Positions 28,773 through 38,064 are shown, numbered from the stretch's first letter. The stretch: 64,000 nt of DNA from Clostridiales bacterium (GCA_016342415.1 JAEIOD010000016.1:1-64000); one strand, 5' to 3'. Made by a program: numbers and translations. The notes: a model not told the origin generated them from the sequence alone.

Positions 28773-29411
28773 ATGAAGATTAAGAAAAGTGAATTTGTAA
28801 CAAGTGCTGTTACTAAAGATCAATATCCAGAAAGTACTCTTCCAGAAATTGCAATGGTTGGTCGGTCGAATGTCGGTAAATCATCATTAATTAACATGCT
28901 AATCAACAGAAAGAACTTAGCACGAACAAGTTCAACACCAGGTAAAACCCAATTGATCAACTTCTTTGACATTGATTCAAAGTTTACATTAGTTGATTTA
29001 CCAGGGTATGGGTATGCAAGAGTTTCCAAGGAACAGAAAAAAACTTGGGGAAAAATCATTGAAACCTATTTGAAAACAAGATCGAATCTATTAGAAGTTA
29101 TACTTCTAGTAGATTTAAGACATAAACCGACTGCAGAAGATATTGAGATGTACAAATGGATAAAAACATTTGGCTTCAACGGTATTGTAGTGGGTACAAA
29201 ACATGATAAAATAAAAAAGAGCCAATTGCAAAAACATATTAAAATTGTAAGAGATGCTCTAGGCATGGGTCAAGATGATGTTCTAGTGATGACTTCGATA
29301 ACGAACAGATATGGTAAATATGATGTTTGGGAGATTTTTAATGAATTGTTTGAAGTCAATGGCTATGATGTACATTTTGAACCACAACAGGGTGGTACCC
29401 AAAATGATTAA
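28773..29411 (+). CDS. engB: Ribosome biogenesis GTPase EngB/YsxC
   Basis: Essential GTPase of 212 residues acting in large-subunit assembly. G1 is GRSNVGKSS (residues 30-38), G2 TSSTPGKT, G3 DLPGYGYA, and G4 TKHDK, where other family members usually have TKxDK. It begins two bases after the lon stop and is the usual partner of lon in Firmicutes, so translation is probably coupled. The RBS lies in the lon 3' end (AAAGAGG). Confidence 0.95.
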   Translation: MKIKKSEFVTSAVTKDQYPESTLPEIAMVGRSNVGKSSLINMLINRKNLARTSSTPGKTQLINFFDIDSKFTLVDLPGYGYARVSKEQKKTWGKIIETYLKTRSNLLEVILLVDLRHKPTAEDIEMYKWIKTFGFNGIVVGTKHDKIKKSQLQKHIKIVRDALGMGQDDVLVMTSITNRYGKYDVWEIFNELFEVNGYDVHFEPQQGGTQND

Positions 29412-29423
29412 CAAGGAGGCAAA

Positions 29424-29942
29424 ATGAGTAATCCAATCGTAACGATTAAAATGACAACAGGAGAAGTTATTAAAGCTGAATTATATCCTGAGATAGCACC
29501 AAATACAGTAAACAACTTTATATCATTAATCAAAAAAGGTTTTTATGATGGTCTAATCTTCCATAGAGTTATTAAAGGCTTTATGTTACAAGGTGGTTGT
29601 CCAGAAGGTTCAGGAATGGGCGGACCTGGTTATGGCATCAAAGGTGAGTTTTTAGCCAATGGTTTTGAGAACCAATTGAAGCACACGGAAGGTGTGTTAT
29701 CGATGGCTAGATCGCAAATGCCTAACTCAGCAGGATCACAATTTTTCTTAATGCACAAAACATCTCCACATTTAGATGGATCTTATGCTGCATTTGGTAA
29801 AGTGTTTGAAGGTATGGATGTGGTCAACCAAATCGCTGAAGCTCCGACAGGTGCTATGGATAGACCGGTTAACGAGACTAAGATTGAATCGATGACAGTA
29901 GATACTTTAGGTGTAGAGTATCCTGAACCAGAAAAAATGTAA
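29424..29942 (+). CDS. ppiB: Cyclophilin-type peptidyl-prolyl cis-trans isomerase
   Basis: A 172-residue cytoplasmic cyclophilin. Active-site marks include FHRVIKGFMLQGG (the catalytic arginine), GVLSMARSQMPNSAGSQFFL and the tryptophan-loop region. No signal peptide. AAGGAGG precedes the ATG, 12 bases after engB, so it closes the lon-engB transcript; a strong terminator follows at 29949. Confidence 0.93.
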   Translation: MSNPIVTIKMTTGEVIKAELYPEIAPNTVNNFISLIKKGFYDGLIFHRVIKGFMLQGGCPEGSGMGGPGYGIKGEFLANGFENQLKHTEGVLSMARSQMPNSAGSQFFLMHKTSPHLDGSYAAFGKVFEGMDVVNQIAEAPTGAMDRPVNETKIESMTVDTLGVEYPEPEKM

Positions 29943-29948
29943 TAACAT

Positions 29949-29976
29949 ATCCCACCATTTGGTGGGATTTTTTTAT
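29949..29976 (+). terminator. Intrinsic terminator after ppiB
   Basis: ATCCCACC-ATTT-GGTGGGAT stem followed by seven T residues. Confidence 0.9.
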
Positions 29977-30007
29977 AAAAAAAACGACAGTGATTAAACT
30001 GTCGTTT
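29973..30007 (-). terminator. Intrinsic terminator of the aldolase gene
   Basis: On the minus strand AAAACGACAG-loop-CTGTCGTTTT followed by T residues and TTTATAAAAA. It lies back to back with the ppiB terminator. Confidence 0.85.
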
Positions 30008-30014
30008 TGCATTA

Positions 30015-30938
30015 TTATTTTCCAGAACCAAATACGTTGATGATTTTGTGCTTAACAAGTCTTGTTATTTCTGTTCTAGCTGGACCAACAAATTTTCTAG
30101 GATCAAATTCGCTTGGCTTCTCGTTGAATACTTTTCTGATTTGACCAGTAAAAGCAATTCTTAAGTCCGTGTCAACGTTAATTTTACAAACGCCCAATCT
30201 GTTTGCTTCTCTTAACATTTCATCTGGAACACCTTTAGATCCTTTAAGATCTGCACCATTGTCGTTACAAAGAGCTACAGCTTCTGGATAAACAGAAGAA
30301 GCGCCATGAAGTACTAATGGGAAGTTTGGTACTAATTCCATGATTTCTTTTAAGATACCATACTCTAACTTTGGCTCACCAGTGAATTTAACAGCACCAT
30401 GGCTAGTTCCTATAGCGATTGCTAATGAATCAACACCAGTTCTCTCTACGAACTCTTTAACTTGTTGTGGATCTGTGTAAGAAGAATCCTCTACTGATAC
30501 ATCAACGTCATCTTCAACACCAGCTAATCTACCAAGCTCTGCTTCAACAACAACGCCTCTAGCGTGAGCATATTCAACTACTTCTTTTGTTACTCTGATG
30601 TTTTCTTCGAAATCGTGGTGTGAACCATCAATCATTACTGAAGTAAATCCTAAATCAATAGCAGCTTTACATGCTTCGAAATCTGCACCGTGATCTAAGT
30701 GTAATGCAATATCAATTGTTGTATCTTCTACAGCCGCTTCAACTAACTTTTTTAAATAAGTTGGTCTAGCATATTTAATAGCTCCTGATGATACTTGTAA
30801 AATAACCGGAGAGTTTGTTTCTTGTGCTGCATCTACAATACCTTGAATAATCTCCATGTTATTAATGTTAAATGCACCAATAGCGTATCCGCCAGCATAT
30901 GCATCTGCAAACATTTGTTTCGTTGTAACTAATGCCAT
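30015..30938 (-). CDS. fba: Class II fructose-bisphosphate aldolase
   Basis: Zinc-dependent aldolase of 307 residues splitting fructose 1,6-bisphosphate. Zinc and catalytic motifs are visible: HLDHGAD near residue 82, MIDGSHHDFEEN, GRLAGVEDD, AIGTSHGAVKF and VLHGASSV. AGGAGG lies before the ATG at 30938; the longer reading has no RBS. It is transcribed alone. Dense, biased codon use suggests high expression, in keeping with a glycolytic enzyme. It works just downstream of the PPi-type phosphofructokinase at 15305. Confidence 0.95.
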   Translation of the reverse strand: MALVTTKQMFADAYAGGYAIGAFNINNMEIIQGIVDAAQETNSPVILQVSSGAIKYARPTYLKKLVEAAVEDTTIDIALHLDHGADFEACKAAIDLGFTSVMIDGSHHDFEENIRVTKEVVEYAHARGVVVEAELGRLAGVEDDVDVSVEDSSYTDPQQVKEFVERTGVDSLAIAIGTSHGAVKFTGEPKLEYGILKEIMELVPNFPLVLHGASSVYPEAVALCNDNGADLKGSKGVPDEMLREANRLGVCKINVDTDLRIAFTGQIRKVFNEKPSEFDPRKFVGPARTEITRLVKHKIINVFGSGK

Positions 30939-31169
30939 AATTGACCTCCTGTAATATATTTCCCAATGCTTTAAAAGCATACTTACCATATTCATACCAT
31001 AAAAAAGATATTATAAACGTTTTTATGTTACGGGATTTGTTGTATAATACTTCTTAGCAAACCCTTATATATAATACCATATAAATTTTAGAAAATAAAA
31101 AGATTTACAGGAAAAAGACCAGGAAAACGATTGCTAATTGTATAAATGCCGTTACAGGTAGGAGAAGCC

Positions 31170-32489
31170 ATGAAATTACCAGAAAAATTTGAAGAACAAA
31201 TGAAAGATCAGCTAAATGAATCATACGATGATTTTCTAAAAACTTATGGTGAAGAAACACATCGAGGTATTCGTGTGAATACGCTCAAAATATCTGTTGA
31301 AGAGTTTTTAAAAATCACACCATTTGAGTTGGAATCCATCCCATGGACGGATGATGGATTTTACATAAAAGACATAAGACCGGCAAAACACCCTCATTAT
31401 TTTGCAGGCCTTTATTATATTCAAGAACCGTCTGCTATGTTACCTGCAGTGGTATTAAATCCAACACATCAAGATGTGGTATTGGATTTATGTGCAGCAC
31501 CAGGTGGAAAAAGTATGCAACTGGCAGCGATGATGAAAAATCGAGGTTTATTGATTGCCAATGATATCAGTAGTAATAGATTAAGAGCACTGATTCGTAA
31601 TGCTGAACTTATGGGGGTCAAAAATTTAGTCGTATTAAATGAAAAACAAGATAAAATAAAAAATGCCCTGTATCATAAAGTGGATAAACTCTTAATTGAT
31701 GCACCTTGTTCAGGCGAAGGCATGTTTAAGAAACATGAGGATGCCATCAGTGCATATGAACATTATGATGTTGAAGCTTGTGTGAGTATGCAAGAGGCGA
31801 TACTTGACGATATTTTACACGTCTTAAACGGACAAGGCGAAGTGGTTTATTCGACTTGTACATTCAATATTTTTGAAAATGAGAACATGATACGTTATGC
31901 CATGAATCAAATGGACTTGGATTTAAAAGAAATACCCAAGGCATATGGATTTATTCCAGGAATAGGACTGAAGGAAGTCGCAAGGCTGTATCCTCATTTG
32001 ATTAGAGGGGAAGGACATTTTGCTGCTCATATGGTCAAAAAATCCGAAAAAGAATCGGTTCGCTTTGATAAAAGTATTGTAGCACCTCCAGATGCGCTAA
32101 TGGAATTTATGAAAGTCTATTTGAATCAACCACTTAAAGGACATTTTAAAGTTATTAAAGATAAAGTGTTTTTATTACCTGAAAGTATGTTATCATTTAG
32201 TTCTGTAAAAGTAGTGAAAACAGGTTGGTATATTGGTGAACTTAAGAAAAATAGATTTGAGCCATCGCATGCATTTGCTTTAGGTCTTAACAGGCATATG
32301 TTTAAACAAACCATTAATTTTGAAAGTGATTCAACAGAAGTAACAAAATATTTGAAATGCGAAACGATCTTTTGTGAAGGTCAAAAGGGGTACAATCTTA
32401 TTTGTGTGGATGGTTATCCTATCGGATGGGGAAAATGGGCCAATGGGAAGTTAAAGAATTTATATCCGTCAGCGTGGAGGTTGTCATGA
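31170..32489 (+). CDS. RsmF/NOL1-Nop2-Sun type rRNA 5-methylcytosine methyltransferase
   Basis: A 439-residue SAM-dependent RNA methyltransferase. It has the SAM-binding DLCAAPGGKSMQ, the PC motif DAPCSGEGMF and the TC motif YSTCTFN, the two-cysteine chemistry of the m5C family. The C-terminal 150 residues form a PUA-like RNA-binding part similar to RsmF/YebU. Start at 31170 is based on TAGGAG ahead of it. The stop overlaps the next start as ATGA, so the next pseudouridine synthase is co-translated. The exact rRNA position cannot be read from the sequence. Confidence 0.9.
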   Translation: MKLPEKFEEQMKDQLNESYDDFLKTYGEETHRGIRVNTLKISVEEFLKITPFELESIPWTDDGFYIKDIRPAKHPHYFAGLYYIQEPSAMLPAVVLNPTHQDVVLDLCAAPGGKSMQLAAMMKNRGLLIANDISSNRLRALIRNAELMGVKNLVVLNEKQDKIKNALYHKVDKLLIDAPCSGEGMFKKHEDAISAYEHYDVEACVSMQEAILDDILHVLNGQGEVVYSTCTFNIFENENMIRYAMNQMDLDLKEIPKAYGFIPGIGLKEVARLYPHLIRGEGHFAAHMVKKSEKESVRFDKSIVAPPDALMEFMKVYLNQPLKGHFKVIKDKVFLLPESMLSFSSVKVVKTGWYIGELKKNRFEPSHAFALGLNRHMFKQTINFESDSTEVTKYLKCETIFCEGQKGYNLICVDGYPIGWGKWANGKLKNLYPSAWRLS

Positions 32490-33202
32490 GATTAGATAAA
32501 TTTATTAGCAATATGGGTTTAGGAACAAGAAGTCAAGTAAAAAAAATGATTTCTAGAGGCAGAGTTGTCGTTAATGAAGAAGTTGTTAGAAAAACAGGAT
32601 TTATAATTAATCCAGATAGTGATGAGATTTTTCTGGATGAAATGCTTGTTGCATACGATGCTTATGTATATATTGTAATGAATAAACCGATAGATGTGAT
32701 TTCTGCTACAAATGATACCAGACATGAGACTGTTATTGATTTGGTAAAAGAAACTTATGGTAATAGAAAGTTATTTCCAGTAGGTCGATTGGACATTGAT
32801 ACAGAAGGGATGATTTTAATTACAGACGATGGTAAATGGAGCCATGATTTGATGTCGCCTAAAAAACATGTGAAGAAGAAATACTTCGCCCATGTAGCAG
32901 GTCGTGTTACTGAAAAGGAAATCGATTTATTCAAGTCGGGTGTTACTTTAACCGATGAAACACTTTGTCTACCTGGAGAACTTGAGATCATTAGTGTAGA
33001 AGATGGATTGTCTAAGGTCTACTTAACTATTACTGAAGGCAAGTTCCATCAAGTGAAAAGAATGTTTGAGGCAGTTGATATGGAAGTGACGTATTTAAAA
33101 CGTATTGAAATTGCTGGATTAGCTCTAGATGAAACCATTGAACTAGGAGATTATAGAGAACTTACAGAAGAAGAAATGGAAAAAATAAAGCTTGAAGATT
33201 AA
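32486..33202 (+). CDS. RsuA/RluB/RluF-family pseudouridine synthase
   Basis: A 238-residue enzyme with an N-terminal S4 RNA-binding domain (MRLDKFISNMGLGTRSQVKK) and a catalytic domain with GRLDIDTEGM, the aspartate of this family. It most resembles RsuA, the 16S rRNA U516 enzyme, but paralogues differ in target. GGAGG precedes the ATG at 32486, which overlaps the methyltransferase stop by four bases. A terminator stem overlaps its own stop codon. Confidence 0.9.
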   Translation: MRLDKFISNMGLGTRSQVKKMISRGRVVVNEEVVRKTGFIINPDSDEIFLDEMLVAYDAYVYIVMNKPIDVISATNDTRHETVIDLVKETYGNRKLFPVGRLDIDTEGMILITDDGKWSHDLMSPKKHVKKKYFAHVAGRVTEKEIDLFKSGVTLTDETLCLPGELEIISVEDGLSKVYLTITEGKFHQVKRMFEAVDMEVTYLKRIEIAGLALDETIELGDYRELTEEEMEKIKLED

Positions 33203-33217
33203 TCTTCAAGCTTTTGG
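33187..33217 (+). terminator. Bidirectional terminator overlapping the RsuA stop codon
   Basis: AAAGCTTGAAGAT / ATCTTCAAGCTTT stem followed by TT on the plus strand and TTTATTTTTTCC on the minus strand, so it serves both convergent genes. Confidence 0.7.
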
Positions 33218-33219
33218 TA

Positions 33220-33723
33220 TTATTGACCTGCAATGACATTGATGATTTCTTCCACGGTCATGCCTGTATTCAAGTTGAAATTACCAGCTCTTAATTTGTT
33301 ACCTAAATTCATTTCATCTAACTTTTGAATGAATGAATCCACACTATCGATTAGACCTTCAGCTTCAAGGTTGGTTGCAATCTTATAACCCGGTGAGCCT
33401 GGAGCAACTGTAAATGAAACATCTTTGATTTCTACTACTTGAGTTGTATCTTCTGTTTCTGTTGTGTCTGTGTCCTCAGGTACTATTTCAGTCACTGTAT
33501 CCTCAGGAGTTGTGTCAATAACTGTATTGATATCATCTATCGATGGTGTTGATGCATCATTAAAATCTGCAATAGCACTGTCGTCACGGGTTAAGTTTGA
33601 AAACCATGAGACTTGCATGGTATCTGTCAGTTTCCATGAAACTACGATGAATATTATAGCTATAATTAATAGTGAAAAGAATAAATCACTGATATCATAT
33701 AAAAAATCTTTTACCTTCTCCAT
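33220..33723 (-). CDS. Membrane-anchored MltG/YceG-like protein without catalytic domain
   Basis: A 167-residue protein with one N-terminal membrane helix (about 16-32), an acidic, threonine-rich linker with repeated ED-T motifs (about 55-105) and a C-terminal piece (about 108-167) ending GNFNLNTGMTVEEIINVIAGQ, which matches the LysM-like entry domain of the MltG/YceG endolytic transglycosylase family. The catalytic glutamate-bearing domain that follows it in MltG is missing. GGGAGGG precedes the ATG. Several Firmicutes carry such short YceG-like proteins. Cell-wall binding is likely; lytic activity is not. Confidence 0.7.
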   Translation of the reverse strand: MEKVKDFLYDISDLFFSLLIIAIIFIVVSWKLTDTMQVSWFSNLTRDDSAIADFNDASTPSIDDINTVIDTTPEDTVTEIVPEDTDTTETEDTTQVVEIKDVSFTVAPGSPGYKIATNLEAEGLIDSVDSFIQKLDEMNLGNKLRAGNFNLNTGMTVEEIINVIAGQ

Positions 33724-33859
33724 ATTGCCCTCCCAATCATCTAATAGAATACCATATTTCTAGAAAAAATACATCTAAATTCACTCTCGGTAATATGTTT
33801 TTAACATGTTGGATTTAAATGTCATTTTACTTTATAATATAATAGAACGGAGGATGATT

Positions 33860-34708
33860 TTGAGCTTGATAAAAAAACTAACACAAACAGATCATGAAAT
33901 AGTGAAATCCTATATTTATCAAAATTTCTGGGGTTGTATTGAAATTGCAAAAGTATTTGATAAAAATGGTCTTAAAAATAAATTATCAGATAAGAATTCA
34001 GGAGACTTTTTAGGTTTTTTTACAGATGAAAATAATCTAGAAGGTATTTTTGTTTTTACCAATAACAAACGATTTTTATTGCATGTTAAAAATAATGATG
34101 TGACTAAAAAAGTAGATTTGTTAAAAGCGATTAAATATTATAAACCAGAATATATGTCTGGACCTTCAAAACATGTGGAGATGGTTTGGCAGATGTTTGA
34201 AAGGACTGTAAAAAGGTATAAATACAGTAACAGTATGTATATGGTTTTAGAGGATTACCAAACACTACTGGATGAGTTTAAGGAAAATAGAAGCATCAGA
34301 GAGGCTTCAAAAGGAGATGCAAAGAAACAGATCAAGTTCTTCCTAGAGCTGGAAAAACACTTTGGAAGAAATCATATGACAATCAACCAATTGCAAAATC
34401 GAATTGTAGAACGTATTGGATTGAACGAGTATTTGGTTATTGACGATGGTATTCGGATTGTAGCACAAGGTTTCGTAGAAGATAAGATAAAAGCATTTTC
34501 TCAAATTGGTGGGATTTATACCACGCCTAAATTTAGAAACAATGGTTTTTCAAGATCCATCGTAGAGCATTTAAGTTACTACACGATACAAAAAGGCAAT
34601 ATTCCAATATTAGCAGTTTTAAAGGATAACATCTCTGCTATTAAGGTATATGAATCACTTCAGTTTAAAGCTAAAGTCGATTTTTCAATTATAGAATTAG
34701 AATTTTAA
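33860..34708 (+). CDS. GNAT-family N-acetyltransferase
   Basis: A 282-residue protein whose C-terminal third is a GNAT fold: IGGIYTTPKFRNNGFSRSIV contains the acetyl-CoA pyrophosphate loop, followed by NISAIKVYESLQF, the usual alpha4 motif. The N-terminal 150 residues are not recognised and may be a degenerate GNAT half. Start: GGAGG is followed six bases later by the TTG at 33860; the ATG at 33854 would overlap the ribosome site. It opens a run with RluC-like, HEPN, kinase and phosphatase genes. The substrate is unknown. Confidence 0.8.
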   Translation: MSLIKKLTQTDHEIVKSYIYQNFWGCIEIAKVFDKNGLKNKLSDKNSGDFLGFFTDENNLEGIFVFTNNKRFLLHVKNNDVTKKVDLLKAIKYYKPEYMSGPSKHVEMVWQMFERTVKRYKYSNSMYMVLEDYQTLLDEFKENRSIREASKGDAKKQIKFFLELEKHFGRNHMTINQLQNRIVERIGLNEYLVIDDGIRIVAQGFVEDKIKAFSQIGGIYTTPKFRNNGFSRSIVEHLSYYTIQKGNIPILAVLKDNISAIKVYESLQFKAKVDFSIIELEF

Positions 34709-34719
34709 AGGATGGCATC

Positions 34720-35616
34720 ATGAGAACAATTAGAGTGACAGAAAATGAAATGGATCAAAGATTGGATAGATTTTTAACCAAATATTTGAATAAAGCGACA
34801 AAAACGAATATCTTCAAATTGATTAGAAAAAAAAGAATAAGAGTCAATGGTTCACGTGCGGAGGAAAAATACTTTTTGCAACTGGGTGATGAAATTCAGA
34901 TACACTTGCATGAAGATGCAATAGATGAAATGATTAAACCGATTGAGATGATTGAAGCAGAAGAAATCAACTTGGATATTGTTTATGAAGATGACGACAT
35001 CTTAATTGTGAACAAACCGGTTGGACTTTTGACACATCCGGATTCTAAAGAATATAAAAATACTCTGGCTTCAAAAGTACAAGTATATCTGAAACACTTA
35101 ACTACAAGGACTTTCAGACCGGCTTCCATTCAAAGACTGGATAAAAATACAAGTGGTTTGGTGATTTTTGGTAAGAATTATGCCTCGCTCAAGAAATACA
35201 ATGAGTATATGCGAGAAAGAAAAATCGGAAAATTTTATTTGGCAGTTGTTTCAGGTAAGCCAAAAGATTCGGGAGAGGTTAAAGGTTATTTAACTAAAAA
35301 TGAAGCTACTAATAAAATTAGTATTTCAAAGAATGAGTCAGATGAAGCTAAATTTGTACATACAAAGTACAAATTATTGAAAACAAATGGGAAGTACAGT
35401 TTGTTGGAAGTTGAATTGTTAACTGGACGGACACATCAAATTAGAGGCTCGCTAGCCTATATTGGTCATCCTATTGTAGGTGATGTGAAATATGGTGGTG
35501 AACGTTTAGATCGTCAAAATCAATTGCTACATGCTTATAGAGTGGTAATTGAGGACAAGGAATATATGAAATCCTCTAAAGAAATAGAAGCATTTTTAAA
35601 ACAACAAAACATCTAG
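34720..35616 (+). CDS. RluA/RluC-family pseudouridine synthase
   Basis: Pseudouridine synthase of 298 residues acting on RNA. An S4 domain (residues 1-60) precedes the catalytic domain with the aspartate in QRLDKNTSGLVIF (family: HRLDxxTSG) and TGRTHQIR. It most resembles RluC/RluD type enzymes that modify 23S rRNA, but the target cannot be fixed from sequence. RBS AAAGGATG. It is 11 bases after the GNAT gene and 14 bases before the HEPN gene. Confidence 0.9.
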   Translation: MRTIRVTENEMDQRLDRFLTKYLNKATKTNIFKLIRKKRIRVNGSRAEEKYFLQLGDEIQIHLHEDAIDEMIKPIEMIEAEEINLDIVYEDDDILIVNKPVGLLTHPDSKEYKNTLASKVQVYLKHLTTRTFRPASIQRLDKNTSGLVIFGKNYASLKKYNEYMRERKIGKFYLAVVSGKPKDSGEVKGYLTKNEATNKISISKNESDEAKFVHTKYKLLKTNGKYSLLEVELLTGRTHQIRGSLAYIGHPIVGDVKYGGERLDRQNQLLHAYRVVIEDKEYMKSSKEIEAFLKQQNI

Positions 35617-35630
35617 ATTAAGGGGACAAT

Positions 35631-36404
35631 TTGAGCGAATATAAAACTATTAGACAATTGATTAATCGTTATGATTATGGTGGTGCGCTAGATTTATTAA
35701 AAGACTTGGATTTTGGAGAGACAGATGCTGCGGCGCTTGTCAACTCATGCAGATATGCCGTGAACTTTGACTTCAAAACAGCAAAACATATCCTAACGGA
35801 TTTACCAGAGGAGCGAAAAGCTCAAAGTGAAGTTAAGGTGATGATCAAGAATCTGGATTCTTTAATTGATGGACATCCTGATGCGATGTTTTCTGAGTTA
35901 ATGGAAAACATCAAGTTTCAGATTGTTAATGAAGAATATATAGATTTTCTGGGAAGAGTTTATCGTTTCAAAGAGGCCATATTAAAGTATATTTTTGTAA
36001 AGAATCATATAGGTAAGTCAAGATTTTCTTTGATATCATTGCACATGGAAAAAAGAGAAGTTCTTAAGAAACTTAGAAAAAAATATAAGATTTACAATTC
36101 AAATCTTATGTTTGGTATTACGACTTATATTCATCGTTATTTAAAAAAAGAATTCAAGTATAGTGAAATTGAAAAGATACTGAATTCTGATCATATGAAT
36201 TCATTAATAGAGCTTAGAAATGATTCGATAGTAGGTCATGGATTTAAAGGTGTCTCAGTAGATGATATATACAGGTTTTATGGTAATCCATATAATGTTT
36301 TAGATGATTTCGATAAATGTTTGAAAAAGTTGGATATTAAGTTGTTTAGATATAAATACAGTATTATCAATGAGTATATTGAAACTTTATTAGATGAACT
36401 ATAG
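35631..36404 (+). CDS. HEPN-domain protein, Csm6-HEPN-like, no CARF domain
   Basis: I infer a HEPN ribonuclease fold for this 257-residue helical protein. Residues 196-203 read R-N-D-S-I-V-G-H followed by GF, the R-X6-H pattern of HEPN nucleases, in an ELRN...HG context as in the C-terminal part of Csm6/Csx1 proteins. The N-terminal NRYDYGGALDLL (12-23) is also like the start of that domain. No CARF sensor, CRISPR array or cas gene is in the window, and no MNT-type antitoxin is adjacent. TTG start after AGGGGA. It is co-oriented between rluC-like and nucleoside-kinase-like genes with short gaps, so is probably co-transcribed. It could be an RNase, a toxin or an RNA-binding relic. Confidence 0.65.
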   Translation: MSEYKTIRQLINRYDYGGALDLLKDLDFGETDAAALVNSCRYAVNFDFKTAKHILTDLPEERKAQSEVKVMIKNLDSLIDGHPDAMFSELMENIKFQIVNEEYIDFLGRVYRFKEAILKYIFVKNHIGKSRFSLISLHMEKREVLKKLRKKYKIYNSNLMFGITTYIHRYLKKEFKYSEIEKILNSDHMNSLIELRNDSIVGHGFKGVSVDDIYRFYGNPYNVLDDFDKCLKKLDIKLFRYKYSIINEYIETLLDEL

Positions 36405-36417
36405 AAAGGAGTCTTTT

Positions 36418-38064
36418 ATGTTTAAAGTAACTATTGGAGATCAAATTAGTGAGTTTAATGAACCTGTTGTTTTAGAACGGATTTCTGAAGCTTATCAGAA
36501 TGAAGGGGCACCTCTTATAGTTGCTGCTCTGGTTGATAATAAATTAAGAGAACTTTTCTTTGAATTAAATGAGGATTGTGAGATTTCCTGGATTACATTG
36601 GAACATTCAGACGGTATTCGAATTTATCAAAGAACGTTATCATTTTTGTTTATACGAGCAGCCATGGAAGTTTTTAGAGAATTACATGTGAATGTTCGTC
36701 ACTCGTTGAGTAAAGGATTATACTGTGATTTCGACTATCATAGAGAATTAGATGAAAATGATATTTTAAAGATAAAAATTCGAATGGATGAGATTGTAAA
36801 AAGAGGTGAAGTGATTCATAAGGCTTCCGTTGAAGTTGAAGAGGCAAAAACCATTTTTGAGGATTTGAAATTTAGTTCTAAAGCGAAATTATTAAAATAT
36901 AGATCGCATGATTTTATCAACATCTACACTTGTGGTTGGATAAAAAACTATTTTTATGGTTATATGTTGCCTGATGTTAGTTATCTGAAGTGTTTCGATG
37001 TTATTAAATATGATGTTGGCGTTATATTAAGACATCCGACTACAGACTCGCCATTGGCACTTCCAACCTTTGAAGAACATAAAAAATTAGCCCAAACTTT
37101 TAGGGAATCAGAAGCATGGGGTGATATTGTGAGTGTTGGAAATGTTTTTGAACTTAATGATGAAATTGAAAAAGAAAATTATAAGGAACTGATGATATTG
37201 GGAGAAGCTTTACATGAAAAGAAAGTAGCTCAAATCGCAGATCAAATAACAAAAGCGAATAAAAAAGTAATTTTAATTGCCGGACCTTCATCATCTGGAA
37301 AAACAACATTTGCTAATAGACTTCGAATTCAATTAAAAGTAAATGGAATTAATCCGATAACTCTATCAACGGATGATTATTTTGTTGACAGACAGTTTAC
37401 ACCTGTAGATGAATATGGCAACATTGATTTTGAATCCATTGATGCCGTCGATGTTAAACAGTTCAACTTGGATTTGGCGAGTTTGGTTGCTGGAAAAGAA
37501 GTTGAATTACCAACTTTTAATTTTATTGAGGGCTGTAGAGAATACAATGGCAAGATGCTTCAGATTCACGAAAACCAACCCATTATCATAGAAGGTATAC
37601 ACGGATTAAATGAAAAATTGACCAATCAAATTGATGCAGAACATAAATTTAAAATCTATATCAGTGCTTTAACACAGCTTAATATTGATGATCATAATCG
37701 AATTCCTACAACTGATTCTAGGTTAATTAGGAGAATTGTTCGTGATAGCAAGTACCGAGGACATGATGCCGTTACTACTATTAGACTGTGGCCGTCTGTA
37801 AGACGTGGAGAAGAAAAAAATATATTTCCATTCCAAGAAGAAGCAGATGTTATTTTTAACTCAGCCCTTAGTTTTGAATTGGCAGTTTTAAAGAAACATG
37901 CAGAACCGCTTCTTGAGGCTATTTCGGAAACGGTTGATGAATATAAAGAAGCCAAACGGTTACTAAAGTTTCTCAGTTATTTTGAGTCTATTGATGATGA
38001 CACTTTGGTGCCGATAACATCAATCTTGAAAGAATTTATTGGTGGTAGTTATTTCACAGAATAA
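36418..38064 (+). CDS. Nucleoside (uridine)-kinase-like protein with N-terminal TGS/ThrRS-like domains
   Basis: A 548-residue protein of the Firmicutes type that joins a threonyl-tRNA-synthetase-like N-terminal half (about 1-250, TGS plus second-additional-domain-like) to a P-loop kinase (about 280-500). The kinase has AGPSSSGKTTFA, LSTDDYF and IIIEGIHGLNE, as in uridine and phosphoribulokinase families. The start is at 36418 because AGAAAGGAG lies before it; the longer reading overlaps the HEPN gene. It is 13 bases after the HEPN stop. The substrate in this family is not firmly known; uridine kinase is the usual guess. Confidence 0.82.
   Translation: MFKVTIGDQISEFNEPVVLERISEAYQNEGAPLIVAALVDNKLRELFFELNEDCEISWITLEHSDGIRIYQRTLSFLFIRAAMEVFRELHVNVRHSLSKGLYCDFDYHRELDENDILKIKIRMDEIVKRGEVIHKASVEVEEAKTIFEDLKFSSKAKLLKYRSHDFINIYTCGWIKNYFYGYMLPDVSYLKCFDVIKYDVGVILRHPTTDSPLALPTFEEHKKLAQTFRESEAWGDIVSVGNVFELNDEIEKENYKELMILGEALHEKKVAQIADQITKANKKVILIAGPSSSGKTTFANRLRIQLKVNGINPITLSTDDYFVDRQFTPVDEYGNIDFESIDAVDVKQFNLDLASLVAGKEVELPTFNFIEGCREYNGKMLQIHENQPIIIEGIHGLNEKLTNQIDAEHKFKIYISALTQLNIDDHNRIPTTDSRLIRRIVRDSKYRGHDAVTTIRLWPSVRRGEEKNIFPFQEEADVIFNSALSFELAVLKKHAEPLLEAISETVDEYKEAKRLLKFLSYFESIDDDTLVPITSILKEFIGGSYFTE

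Noticed and set aside
35000-37000. CRISPR array or cas genes near the Csm6-like gene
   Set aside because: No regularly spaced direct repeats and no cas-like protein are seen around it or anywhere in the window.
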